From assembly GCF_019880225.1 (NCBI RefSeq), contig NZ_CP082284.1:1054001-1118000 (forward strand): 64,000 bases of DNA, in the 5' to 3' direction. Below are positions 45,896 to 53,642 of the stretch, piece by piece. The notes beneath the pieces are model-generated. The model did no database searches. It was given only the letters and a program-made list of their open reading frames with translations, and was not told the DNA's origin. A program made the position numbers and the translations under genes. The stretch's first letter is position 1. Each line of letters starts with the position of its first letter. This stretch comes from Halobaculum rubrum (GTDB lineage: Archaea > Halobacteriota > Halobacteria > Halobacteriales > Haloferacaceae).

Positions 45896-47212
45896 TTAGC
45901 CCTCGATCGTGCCCGAGGAGACGTACTCGTGGTTCTCCACGGTGAGGATCTGCAGGAACCCGACCGGGTCGCCGTTCTCGTCGAAGTCGATCGGGCCGGA
46001 AACGCCCTGGTAATCGATGTCGGAGGGGGAGCCGTCCTCGCCGAGCACCTCCATCGCCTCCGCGAAGGTGAACACCTCCTCGCCCTCCGGACGCGTCACG
46101 TCGCGGACGGTCTCCTGCAGGGCCGCGCCGGTGAACTCGTCGGCGGTCGCGACCGACAGCGCCGCCGTGACCACGCAGTCGTAGGCGAACGCCGACCACG
46201 AGGACGGGGTCTCGCCGTACTCCGACTCGAACTCCGAGGCGAACGTCTGGTAGTTGTCCTGGTCGACGGCCGCGGAGGGAACGACGACTTTCATGCCGTC
46301 GAGGCTCCCCTCGGGCGTGTTGCCGAGCACGTCCGACCCCTGGACGGAGTCGGCGCCGTAGAACTGGGCCTCGTAGCCGTTGGAGTACGCCTCCTGTGCC
46401 ATCGAGGTGAACTCCGGCTGGTAGGTGATGAACAGCCACGCGTCCGCGCCGGAGTTGGCCATCCCGGACACCGTCGAGGAGTACGACGACTGCCCCTGAT
46501 CGTGAGGCTCGTCGTAGACGATGTCGCCGCCCCACTCCTCCCGGAACGCCTCGGCCAGGCCCTGCCCGTAGTCGTTGTTGACCCACGCGAGCGCGACGGA
46601 GTCGTAGCCGTCCTCTCCGATGATGCGCGCCAGCGCCGTCGACTGGGTGCTCCCCGTCGGCGACATCCGCAGAAGCCCCGGGAAGTCCGTCAAGTCCGGG
46701 CTGGTGGAGTTCTGGCTCAACTGCACCACGTCGGTCCCCTGGATCACCGACTCGTAGATGGCCAGCGAGACGCCCGAGCCGACCGCGCCGATGACGAACG
46801 GCACGCCGTCCTGGTTGACGAGCTTCTGTGCGGCCGAGACGCCGGCCTGCGACTGGCTCTCGGAGTCCTCGACGGTGATCTCCAGATCGCGACCGCCGAT
46901 GCCGACCTCGTTCACGTCCGCGAGCGCGAGCTCCTTCCCGCGCTGGTTGCGCTGGCCGAACGCCGACAGCGACCCGGTGAGCGAGTTGACCATTCCGATC
47001 GAATACGATCCGGTCTCCCCGCCGCCTCCGTTCCCGCCGTCGTCGGCGGTCGTCTCCTCGTCGCCGCCGCCACCGTCGCCCGATTGCTCGGTGTCGGTCG
47101 CCGCGTCGTCGGTCGTGCTACAGCCGGCGAGTCCCGCCAGCCCTGCGAGGCCCGCAGCCCCTGACGCCTTCAGTACGTCCCGCCGGTTCGGTCCGATGTC
47201 ATCCGATACCAT
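45896..47212 (-). CDS. livK: ABC transporter substrate-binding lipoprotein (LivK-type)
   Basis: 438 aa. The Tat signal (GPNRRDVLKASGAAGLAG) ends in a lipobox LAGC with the lipidated Cys at residue 31, then a Asp/Gly-rich linker and the periplasmic binding fold: YSIGMVNSLTGSLSAFGQ, AVGSGVSLAIYESVIQG, ALAWVNNDYGQGLAEAFREEWGG, YGADSVQGSDVLGNTP and AYDCVVTAALSVA. The family binds branched-chain or related amino acids; adjacency to proline oxidation genes and a shared palindrome suggest proline or a related amino acid (inference). First gene of the operon and divergent from proline dehydrogenase. Confidence 0.92.
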   Translation of the reverse strand: MVSDDIGPNRRDVLKASGAAGLAGLAGLAGCSTTDDAATDTEQSGDGGGGDEETTADDGGNGGGGETGSYSIGMVNSLTGSLSAFGQRNQRGKELALADVNEVGIGGRDLEITVEDSESQSQAGVSAAQKLVNQDGVPFVIGAVGSGVSLAIYESVIQGTDVVQLSQNSTSPDLTDFPGLLRMSPTGSTQSTALARIIGEDGYDSVALAWVNNDYGQGLAEAFREEWGGDIVYDEPHDQGQSSYSSTVSGMANSGADAWLFITYQPEFTSMAQEAYSNGYEAQFYGADSVQGSDVLGNTPEGSLDGMKVVVPSAAVDQDNYQTFASEFESEYGETPSSWSAFAYDCVVTAALSVATADEFTGAALQETVRDVTRPEGEEVFTFAEAMEVLGEDGSPSDIDYQGVSGPIDFDENGDPVGFLQILTVENHEYVSSGTIEG

Positions 47213-47244
47213 GACTAACGATATCCCCCTCCAGAACCGTATGC

Positions 47245-47250
47245 CTATAT
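47245..47250 (-). promoter_or_regulatory. TATA box of the liv operon
   Basis: ATATAG on the minus strand, about 36 nt upstream of the livK ATG, predicting a leader of roughly 10 nt. The palindrome at 47257-47270 lies directly upstream of it. Confidence 0.45.
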
Positions 47251-47256
47251 CCCACC

Positions 47257-47270
47257 CCGACCATGGTCGG
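47257..47270. promoter_or_regulatory. Palindromic operator CCGACCATGGTCGG, copy 1
   Basis: A perfect 14-bp inverted repeat between the divergent livK and proline dehydrogenase genes, just upstream of the liv TATA box (activator-type position). The identical 14-mer occurs only once more in the window, at 49042-49055, also in a divergent promoter region of the same gene set. This makes it a strong candidate binding site for a dimeric regulator, most simply the HTH protein encoded at 48275-48991. Confidence 0.7.
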
Positions 47271-47395
47271 AGCCGTGACGACGACGCCGGCGGTCGCGCC
47301 GAACTGATACCGTCAGCGAGGTTGTGTTCACGTGTATCGACGCGGATTATTTGGTCGGGGTTCGATTGATGGGGAAACCGGTCGGACGGGAAGCC

Positions 47396-48274
47396 GTGAT
47401 ACCGCCTATCGCGAACAACTTCGTCGCCGGGGAGACGCCCGAGGCGGCCCTGTCGCACGTCGAGGACCTGAACGGGCAGGGGATCGGGGCCATCCTGAAC
47501 CTCCTCGGCGAGCACTACCACGAGCGAGACGCCGCCGACGCGGACGCCGACGCGTACGTCGCACTGGTCGAGACGATCGCCGAGCGCGACCTCGACGCCT
47601 GCGTCTCGGTGAAGCCCTCGCAGATCGGGCTCGGCGTCTCGTCGGCCGCGTTCGAGGAGAACCTCGCGCGCATCGTCGACAGCGCGTCGGGTTCCGACGC
47701 GGACCGGACGACCGGGCGGGGCCCGGGAGCCGACGACGACTGCTTCGTCTGGATCGACATGGAGGACCACGACACCACCGACGTGACGCTCGACGCCTTC
47801 GAGCGCCACGCCGTCGAGACGGACGGAAACGTGGGCGTCTGCGTGCAGGCGAACCTGCAACGGACGCCGGATGACCTCGAACGGCTGGCGTCGCTCCCGG
47901 GGACGGTTCGACTCGTGAAGGGCGCCTACGACGAGCCGGGGGAGATCGCCCACCGGAAGAAGGCGCGGGTCGACGAGGCGTACCGGAACTGTCTGGCGTT
48001 CATGTTCCGCGAGTTCGACGATGGCGTCGCGGTCGGGAGTCACGACCCGGCGATGATCGACCACGCTCGCGACCTCCACGCCGAATACGGGACGCCCTAC
48101 GAGGTGCAGATGCTGATGGGCGTCCGCGAGGAGGCACAGGTCGACCTCGCCGCCGAGGGGATCGAGGTGAACCAGTACGTCCCGTACGGCAGCAAGTGGT
48201 TCCAGTACTTCACGCGGCGGGTGCGCGAGCGCAAGGAGAACGCGCTGTTCGCGCTGCGGGCGGTCCTCGGGTAG
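47396..48274 (+). CDS. Proline dehydrogenase
   Basis: About 292 aa. FAD-dependent oxidation of proline to P5C, TIM-barrel type. Seen: PPIANNFVAGETPEAALSHV, NGQGIGAILNLLGEHYHER, SVKPSQIGLGVSSAAFEENL, WIDMEDHDTTDVTLDAFE, VQANLQRTPDDLERL, VRLVKGAYDEPGEIAHRKKARVD, VGSHDPAMIDHA, QMLMGVREEAQVDLA and VPYGSKWFQYFTRRVRERKENA. The GTG start gives the usual N-terminus VIPPIA; an ATG nine codons upstream (47369) is possible but falls before the transcription start predicted from an ATTATTT box at 47346-47352. It is divergent from the liv operon and abuts the regulator gene tail to tail with no gap. Confidence 0.9.
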   Translation: MIPPIANNFVAGETPEAALSHVEDLNGQGIGAILNLLGEHYHERDAADADADAYVALVETIAERDLDACVSVKPSQIGLGVSSAAFEENLARIVDSASGSDADRTTGRGPGADDDCFVWIDMEDHDTTDVTLDAFERHAVETDGNVGVCVQANLQRTPDDLERLASLPGTVRLVKGAYDEPGEIAHRKKARVDEAYRNCLAFMFREFDDGVAVGSHDPAMIDHARDLHAEYGTPYEVQMLMGVREEAQVDLAAEGIEVNQYVPYGSKWFQYFTRRVRERKENALFALRAVLG

Positions 48275-48991
48275 TCAGGGGTCCAGCAGCTTCGACTCGG
48301 CCTTTCGCAGATGTTCGAGCAGCGTCGTCTTCGAGCGGTCCACGCGGTCGGCCAGCTCCCGCGTCGAGCAGCCGCGGGGCCACTCGTAGTAGCCGGCCGC
48401 GCGGGCCGCCTCGAACACTTCCCGCTGGGTCGGCGTGAGCGTGTCGAGGCGCTGTTCGCGCTCCGTGCGGTCGGCCGCGCCGTCGGCGGCCGTGATCGAG
48501 ACGACGGACACCTCCGCGCCGGCGTCCTCCCGGACGTCGTCGAGGGCCGCCTCGATGCCCGACCGATCGCCGGTGAAACAGAGCTGCCACTCCTCGCGAC
48601 CGTTCTCGATCCGGACCGGCGCGCTGTGGACGAAGCCGTGGCGCAGCAGCGTCGGACAGACCATGTCGTTCGGGTCGTACTCGAGGAAGAACTCCCGGAC
48701 GACGTTGCCCGGGGCGTCGCGGGCGCGACCGAACCGCTCCTGGAGTTCGAGCACCTCCCCCGCGTACTCCGACGCCCGGATCTCCTCAAGGAGCGCCTGC
48801 ACCTCCCGGTTCGTGTCGCCGAAGGCCGTGAACAGTCCGTTGACCGACTCGGGTGCCGTCTTCGGGGTGTCGTAGATGGCGTGGGCCAATACGCCGCCTC
48901 CGGCCCGTTCGGTCGCCTCGATAGCCCAGCAGTTCGGGTGCCAGAGGTCGAGCGTGAGTCGGGTCCCGGCGTTCATCTCCTGGTGCATCAT
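48275..48991 (-). CDS. Bacterio-opsin-activator-type HTH regulator
   Basis: 238 aa. The C-terminal HTH_10 domain is typical of haloarchaeal Bat-like regulators: LDTLTPTQREVFEAARAAGYY followed by WPRGCSTRELADRVDRSKTTLLEHLRKAESKLLDP. The N-terminal half (about 150 residues, TLDLWHPNCWAIEATERAGGG, FTAFGDTNREVQALLEEI) is the effector-sensing part seen in this class. It is placed between proline dehydrogenase and the aldehyde dehydrogenase, so it should control them; proline or P5C sensing is an inference. Three ATGs at 48991, 48988 and 48976 are possible starts. Promoter shared with the divergent aldehyde dehydrogenase gene. Confidence 0.88.
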   Translation of the reverse strand: MMHQEMNAGTRLTLDLWHPNCWAIEATERAGGGVLAHAIYDTPKTAPESVNGLFTAFGDTNREVQALLEEIRASEYAGEVLELQERFGRARDAPGNVVREFFLEYDPNDMVCPTLLRHGFVHSAPVRIENGREEWQLCFTGDRSGIEAALDDVREDAGAEVSVVSITAADGAADRTEREQRLDTLTPTQREVFEAARAAGYYEWPRGCSTRELADRVDRSKTTLLEHLRKAESKLLDP

Positions 48992-49010
48992 GGCACTGGT
49001 ATCACGCGAG

Positions 49011-49020
49011 CAAATATATG
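49011..49020. promoter_or_regulatory. Shared divergent TATA element CAAATATATG
   Basis: Reads CATATATTTG on the minus strand, 25 nt upstream of the HTH gene start, and AAATATA on the plus strand, about 30 nt before the palindrome and the first internal ATG (49048) of the aldehyde dehydrogenase frame. One AT-rich box can thus serve two opposite promoters, which would couple them. Confidence 0.45.
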
Positions 49021-49041
49021 CTACCGGTTACCAACCCCGAC

Positions 49042-49055
49042 CCGACCATGGTCGG
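49042..49055. promoter_or_regulatory. Palindromic operator CCGACCATGGTCGG, copy 2
   Basis: Same 14 bases as 47257-47270. Here the symmetry extends outward with single mismatches on each side to a 26-bp element (49037-49060, CCCGA/TCGGG arms). Relative to the aldehyde dehydrogenase gene it overlaps the predicted transcription start, which suits a repressor; relative to the HTH gene it is upstream of the TATA box. Confidence 0.7.
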
Positions 49056-49092
49056 TTCGGGAGTTACCACCGCCGGCAGCGCAGTCGGATCC

Positions 49093-50613
49093 ATGCCGGC
49101 AGCCTACCAGCACTACATCGACGGCGAGTGGACCGACGGGACGGGCGAGGAGACGTTCGTCTCGGAGAACCCCGCGAACGGCGAGGAGCTCGGCGAGTTC
49201 CGCCGCGGCACCGAGGCTGACGTCGACCGCGCCGTCGCCGCCGCCGACGACGCGTTCGAGGAGTGGAAGGAACTCTCCCACATCGACCGCGCGGAGTACC
49301 TCTGGGACATCTACCACGAACTCAAGGATCGCCACGACGAACTCGGCGAGATCGTCACCATGGAGTGCGGCAAGGAGATCTCCGAGGGGAAGGCGGACGT
49401 AACCGAGGCGTGGCACATGGTCGAGTGGGCCGCCGGCGACGCCCGCCACCCGAAAGGCGACGTGGTTCCCTCCGAGATCCCCAGCAAGGACGCCTACATG
49501 CGGCGCAAGCCGCGCGGCGTCGTGGGCTGCATCACTCCCTGGAACTTCCCCGTCGCCATCCCGTTTTGGCACATGGCCGTCGCGCTCGTCGAGGGCAACA
49601 CAGTCGTGTTCAAGCCCGCCGAGCAGACGCCCTGGTGTGCGCAGATCCTCGCGGAGATGTTCGAGGACGCGGGCGTCCCCGACGGCGTGTTCAACCTCGT
49701 CCAAGGGTTCGGCGACGCCGGCAACGCCATCGTCGAGGACGACCGCGTCGACACGGTCCTGTTCACCGGGAGCGCCGAGGTCGGCCACAAGATCGCGAGC
49801 AAGGTCGGGGGCGAACCCGGGAAGCTCGCGGCCTGCGAGATGGGCGGGAAAAACGGGATCGTGGTCACCGAGAACGCCGATCTCGACACGGCGGTTCACT
49901 CGGCGACGATGTCGAGCTTCAAGACGACGGGTCAGCGCTGCGTCTCCTCCGAGCGCCTGATCGTCCACGAGGACGTGTACGACGAGTTCAAGGAGCGGTT
50001 CGTCGAGAACGCCCGGAACGTCGCGGTCGGCGACCCGCTCGACGAGAGCACGTTCATGGGGCCGCTCATCGAGCCAGAGCACAAGGAGAAAGTCTCCGAG
50101 TACAACCAACTCGCGAAAGACGAGGGCGTGAACGTCCTGGTTGACCGCGAGGAGTTAGAGGACTCCGAGATCCCCGAGGGCCACGATGATGGCCACTGGG
50201 TCGGGCCGTTCGTGTACGAGGCCGACGCGAAGGAGGACCTCCGCTGCACTCACGAGGAGGTCTTCGGCCCGCACGTGGCGCTGTTGAAGTACAGCGGGGA
50301 CATCGAGGAGGCGGTGGAGATCCACAACGACACGGACTACGGGCTCGCCGGAGCGATCATCTCGGAGGACTACCGGCAGATCAACTACTTCCGAGACAAC
50401 GCGGAGATCGGGCTGGCGTACGGCAACCTGCCGTGCATCGGCGCGGAGGTCCACCTCCCGTTCGGCGGCGTGAAGAAGTCGGGCAACGGCTACCCCTCGG
50501 CGCGTGAGGTCATCGAGGCGGTGACCGAGCGCACCGCGTGGACGCTCAACAACTCCAAGGAGATCGAGATGGCGCAGGGCCTCTCGGCCGACATCAAGAC
50601 CAGAGACGACTGA
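49093..50613 (+). CDS. Aldehyde dehydrogenase, probable P5C (glutamate semialdehyde) dehydrogenase
   Basis: 506 aa from MPAAYQHYIDGEWTDG. NAD(P) site motifs GCITPWNFPVAIPFWHMAVAL, NTVVFKPAEQTPWC and TGSAEVGHKIAS; general base Glu in AACEMGGKNGIVV; catalytic Cys in FKTTGQRCVSSERLIVH; late motifs HEEVFGPHVALLKY and LPFGGVKKSGNG. The broad family is ALDH; the GQRC-SSERLIV context resembles the ALDH7 branch. Its regulatory link with proline dehydrogenase makes P5C/glutamate semialdehyde oxidation to glutamate the likely job. A second start at 49048 inside the palindrome would give a 15-residue longer leaderless product. Confidence 0.88.
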   Translation: MPAAYQHYIDGEWTDGTGEETFVSENPANGEELGEFRRGTEADVDRAVAAADDAFEEWKELSHIDRAEYLWDIYHELKDRHDELGEIVTMECGKEISEGKADVTEAWHMVEWAAGDARHPKGDVVPSEIPSKDAYMRRKPRGVVGCITPWNFPVAIPFWHMAVALVEGNTVVFKPAEQTPWCAQILAEMFEDAGVPDGVFNLVQGFGDAGNAIVEDDRVDTVLFTGSAEVGHKIASKVGGEPGKLAACEMGGKNGIVVTENADLDTAVHSATMSSFKTTGQRCVSSERLIVHEDVYDEFKERFVENARNVAVGDPLDESTFMGPLIEPEHKEKVSEYNQLAKDEGVNVLVDREELEDSEIPEGHDDGHWVGPFVYEADAKEDLRCTHEEVFGPHVALLKYSGDIEEAVEIHNDTDYGLAGAIISEDYRQINYFRDNAEIGLAYGNLPCIGAEVHLPFGGVKKSGNGYPSAREVIEAVTERTAWTLNNSKEIEMAQGLSADIKTRDD

Positions 50614-50675
50614 GGCGACCCGCCCACCGCGACGCCTTCGGGGGGCTTATTCGGCCCGCCTTCGCACGCCAGCGT

Positions 50676-51554
50676 ATGCCAACTATCGCCGAGAAGCGCG
50701 TGTTCACGAAGCGCGACGACGTGGTTCGGGCGCTCGTGGCGAGTTCGATGGGCGTCGTCGGGGTCTCCCTCTCGGGCGACATCGTGGGCGAGTTCGGGAT
50801 CGAACACCGCTGTGACGCCCGCGACGTGGCCGCCCGCGGCGACGCCGTCGCGGTGGCGACCGACGAGGACGTGCTCGTCGGCGACTTCGAGCCGACGGGC
50901 CACGGCCCCGCCGTCGCCGTGGGCGTCGCGGACGAAGGTGTCATCGCGGCGGCGCCCGACGGCGCCGTTTCGGTGCTCGCCAGCGACGCGGACGCCGACG
51001 GTTCGAACGCCGACAACGCGGACGCCGACGACGACGTGTGGACCGCCGTCGGCTCGGTCGACGACCCACGCCGGCTGGACGGTCGGCTCGTCGCCGCCGC
51101 CGACGGCGTCCACCGCCTGGCCGACGGGAGCCTGGAGTACGCCGGGCTGGACGACGCGAGGGACGTGAGCGACCGGGGCGTTCCGCTGGCGGTGACCGAC
51201 GAGGCGCTGTACACCCTCGGCAACGGCTGGATGCGCGACCTCGACCCGGCCGACGACGAGACCACGGATCCGGGCGTCCAGGCCGGGCCCGGGTTCCGCT
51301 GCGTCGCCGCGGACGGAGGCGGGGAGCGCGCAGTCGCCGCGACGGGTGCGGCGCTGTACGAGCGCGCCGACGCGACGGCGACCGACTGGGTCCGGCACGA
51401 CGAGTCGGGCGTGGTCGACGCCGCGTTTGCGGGTCGCCACCTCGTCGCGGTCACCGGCGGCGGCGAGGCCCGGGTGTACGCCGACGGAGGGTGGCGCGGA
51501 CGGACGCTCGGGCTGCCCGAGGTTCGGGCGGTCGCAGTCCCGGGCGACCACTGA
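50676..51554 (+). CDS. HVO_0234-family beta-propeller protein
   Basis: 292 aa. Repeated short blades of about 35-45 residues such as VVRALVASSMGVVGVSLSGDIVGEFGI, VAARGDAVAVATDEDVLVGDF, GHGPAVAVGVADEGVIAA and VAVTGGGEARVYADGGWRGRTL give a beta-propeller. It matches the haloarchaeal HVO_0234 family, whose function is unknown; the family begins MPTIAEKRVFT as here. Asp/Asn-rich insert in the middle. It follows the aldehyde dehydrogenase by 62 bp. Confidence 0.85.
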   Translation: MPTIAEKRVFTKRDDVVRALVASSMGVVGVSLSGDIVGEFGIEHRCDARDVAARGDAVAVATDEDVLVGDFEPTGHGPAVAVGVADEGVIAAAPDGAVSVLASDADADGSNADNADADDDVWTAVGSVDDPRRLDGRLVAAADGVHRLADGSLEYAGLDDARDVSDRGVPLAVTDEALYTLGNGWMRDLDPADDETTDPGVQAGPGFRCVAADGGGERAVAATGAALYERADATATDWVRHDESGVVDAAFAGRHLVAVTGGGEARVYADGGWRGRTLGLPEVRAVAVPGDH

Positions 51555-51695
51555 TCGGTCGGCAGCGACGCCGCGATCACGGGTCCCGGACCCGCGTCCC
51601 GTACGGGTGTCGCCGCCGCTTCCGTCGGCTGTGACGCCGCCGCACGCGTCGGCCGAGTAGGAACGCGTTTGTATCCGGACGCGGGAACGACGTGT

Positions 51696-52547
51696 ATGAT
51701 CGTACCCGGGTCCGCATCGCAGGCGCTCGCGGCCGCGCTCGCCGACCACGCCGAGCGGCCGCTCGCCACGCCGGAGTACCGCTGGTTCCCGGACGGCGAG
51801 GCGTGCGCCTCCGTGCCCGACTTCGCCGGCGAGGAGGCCGTCGTCGTGGCCGCGACCGACTCCAACGACGCGCTCGTCGAACTGCTCCAGTTACAGGACG
51901 CCGTCCGCGAGGCCGGCGCCGAGACCGTCACGACCGTCCTGCCGTACATGGGCTACGCCCGCCAGGACCGCGCGTTCGAGGAGGGACAGCCCGTCTCCGC
52001 GCGGGCGGTCGCCCGCGCTGTCTCGACCGGAACCGACCGCGTCCTCCTCGTGACGCCCCACGAGGCCGGCGTGGCCGACTACTTCGACGTGCCCGTCGAG
52101 GTGCTCGAGGCCGCGCCGTTGCTGGCGGAGCCGCTCCCCGCGGACCTGTCGGAACCGCTGTTTCTCGGCCCCGACGCCTCCGCGGAGGAGTTGGCCGTCG
52201 CCGTCCGCGACGCCTACGGCGGCGGCGAGACGGACTTCTTCGAGAAGGCGCGCGACTACGACACCGGCGAGGTGACCGTCACGCCCGGCGACGCCGACGT
52301 GGCCGGCCGCGACGTGGTCGTCGTCGACGACATCATCGCGACCGGGTCGACGATGAGCGAGGCGGTCGCCGCCCTGCACGAGCGCGACTGCGACGACGTG
52401 TACACCGCCTGCGTCCACGGGATGCTCGCGAGCAACGCCCGCACGAAGCTCGCCGCCGCCGGCGTCACGCGCGTCGTCGCCAGCGACACGCTCGAGCGTG
52501 CCGAAAGCGACGTGTCGGTGGCGCCGCTGGTGGCCGACGCGCTGTAG
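51696..52547 (+). CDS. prs: Ribose-phosphate pyrophosphokinase (PRPP synthase)
   Basis: 283 aa. Makes PRPP from ribose 5-phosphate and ATP for nucleotide, His and Trp synthesis. Motifs: YRWFPDGEACASVP, TDSNDALVELLQLQDA, VLPYMGYARQDRAFEEGQPVSARAVARAVS with the catalytic His replaced in its usual context by Arg-Gln-Asp, the flexible loop region FFEKARDYDTGEV and the PRPP-binding VVVVDDIIATGSTMSEAV. Short archaeal class. The start gives MIVPGSASQ; the upstream in-frame start is unlikely. Confidence 0.95.
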   Translation: MIVPGSASQALAAALADHAERPLATPEYRWFPDGEACASVPDFAGEEAVVVAATDSNDALVELLQLQDAVREAGAETVTTVLPYMGYARQDRAFEEGQPVSARAVARAVSTGTDRVLLVTPHEAGVADYFDVPVEVLEAAPLLAEPLPADLSEPLFLGPDASAEELAVAVRDAYGGGETDFFEKARDYDTGEVTVTPGDADVAGRDVVVVDDIIATGSTMSEAVAALHERDCDDVYTACVHGMLASNARTKLAAAGVTRVVASDTLERAESDVSVAPLVADAL

Positions 52548-52700
52548 TCGCGGACGGGACGGACGGGCCCCCTCGGAACGGGCGTCGCCATCGGGACCCG
52601 AACGCGCGATTTCCAGACTGGTCCTCGGTCGGCGTGCCGAATCCGGATGTCGATCGGATAGCGATCGTATATTTTGTGTATCGCATTCGATATTCAACCA

Positions 52701-52710
52701 GTATATTTAT
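52701..52710 (+). promoter_or_regulatory. TATA element of the TM2 protein gene
   Basis: GTATATTTAT within an unusually AT-rich stretch (about 52660-52715), centred about 33 nt upstream of the ATG at 52739. Further TATA-like sequence occurs just upstream (GTATATTTTGTGTATC), so there may be more than one start. Confidence 0.45.
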
Positions 52711-52738
52711 TGTACGTGCAGAGAGGTTTGACACGAAG

Positions 52739-53065
52739 ATGAGTAACGAAACACCCGGAGCGGACGAGCAGTTCTGCAGCAGTTGCGGTTCAGTGATCAA
52801 GAAGGAAGCGGAGATCTGCACCGAGTGCGGCGTCCGTCAGTCGACCCCGTCGAGCGGTGGTTCGAAGGACAAGACCAGCGCGGCGCTCCTCGCGATCTTC
52901 CTCGGCTGGATCGGGGGGCACCACTTCTACCTCGGCAACACCACCCGGGGGATCATCTACCTCCTGTTCTCGTGGACGGCGATCCCCGCGCTCCTCGGCA
53001 TCATCGAGGGGATCATCTACCTCACGAAGTCCGAGGACGAGTTCCAGCGCCAGTACAGCAACTGA
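52739..53065 (+). CDS. Zinc-ribbon TM2-domain membrane protein
   Basis: 108 aa. A double zinc knuckle FCSSCGSVIKKEAEICTECG is followed by the TM2 pair: SAALLAIFLGWIGGHHFYLG and NTTRGIIYLLFSWTAIPALLGIIEGIIYL. TM2 proteins are two-helix membrane proteins of unknown function. A zinc-ribbon twin (53135) starts 70 bp after it, on the same strand, suggesting a joint unit. Confidence 0.9.
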   Translation: MSNETPGADEQFCSSCGSVIKKEAEICTECGVRQSTPSSGGSKDKTSAALLAIFLGWIGGHHFYLGNTTRGIIYLLFSWTAIPALLGIIEGIIYLTKSEDEFQRQYSN

Positions 53066-53134
53066 GGTCTCACCCCGACATTTTCCGATGTACACCACAC
53101 CAGTAAGCCCCGAGACCGGCAACAGCCGATCGCC

Positions 53135-53593
53135 ATGAGCAAACGGAAGGCCGCCGACGAGGTGTTCTGTCGCTCCTGCGGCGAGGCGATCAAGCGGGCG
53201 TCGGAGCTGTGCCCCAACTGCGGGGTCCGCAACGACAAGTACAGCCCGACCGGGGGCGGCTCCGCGGACGGTTCTCGCGACCTCACGCAATACGAGACGT
53301 CGGTGTCGGACACGTGGTGGTACGGGGTCGCCGCGGGAACGGGGATCTGGCTGCTGCTCGTGATCGCGTCCGCCGCGACCAGCGACCTGGGCGCAGCGGG
53401 CGGGTTCCTCGTCCTGATCGGGTGGGTCGGCCTCCCGCTGTCGGTGTACTTCGACACCCGATACGTCCGGGCGAACTCCGAGTGGGATCCGAACGTCGCG
53501 GTCTGGGTGGTCCTGACGGCGGTGTGGTTCCTCAACGTCCCCGCCGGCGCGGCCTACCTCTACCGGCGCCACCAGGTGCTCGGCGTTCCCTGA
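53135..53593 (+). CDS. Zinc-ribbon protein with three membrane helices
   Basis: 152 aa. N-terminal knuckle FCRSCGEAIKRASELCPNCG is closely like that of the preceding TM2 protein. Then helices WYGVAAGTGIWLLLVIASAA, GGFLVLIGWVGLPLSVYF and NVAVWVVLTAVWFLNVPAGAAYL. Function unknown. The common N-terminal ribbon makes it likely that the two proteins share a partner. Confidence 0.85.
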   Translation: MSKRKAADEVFCRSCGEAIKRASELCPNCGVRNDKYSPTGGGSADGSRDLTQYETSVSDTWWYGVAAGTGIWLLLVIASAATSDLGAAGGFLVLIGWVGLPLSVYFDTRYVRANSEWDPNVAVWVVLTAVWFLNVPAGAAYLYRRHQVLGVP

Positions 53594-53642
53594 CCGCGCC
53601 CGGACCGAAACCTCCAATCGCGCAGCTCACCGATCCGGCCCC

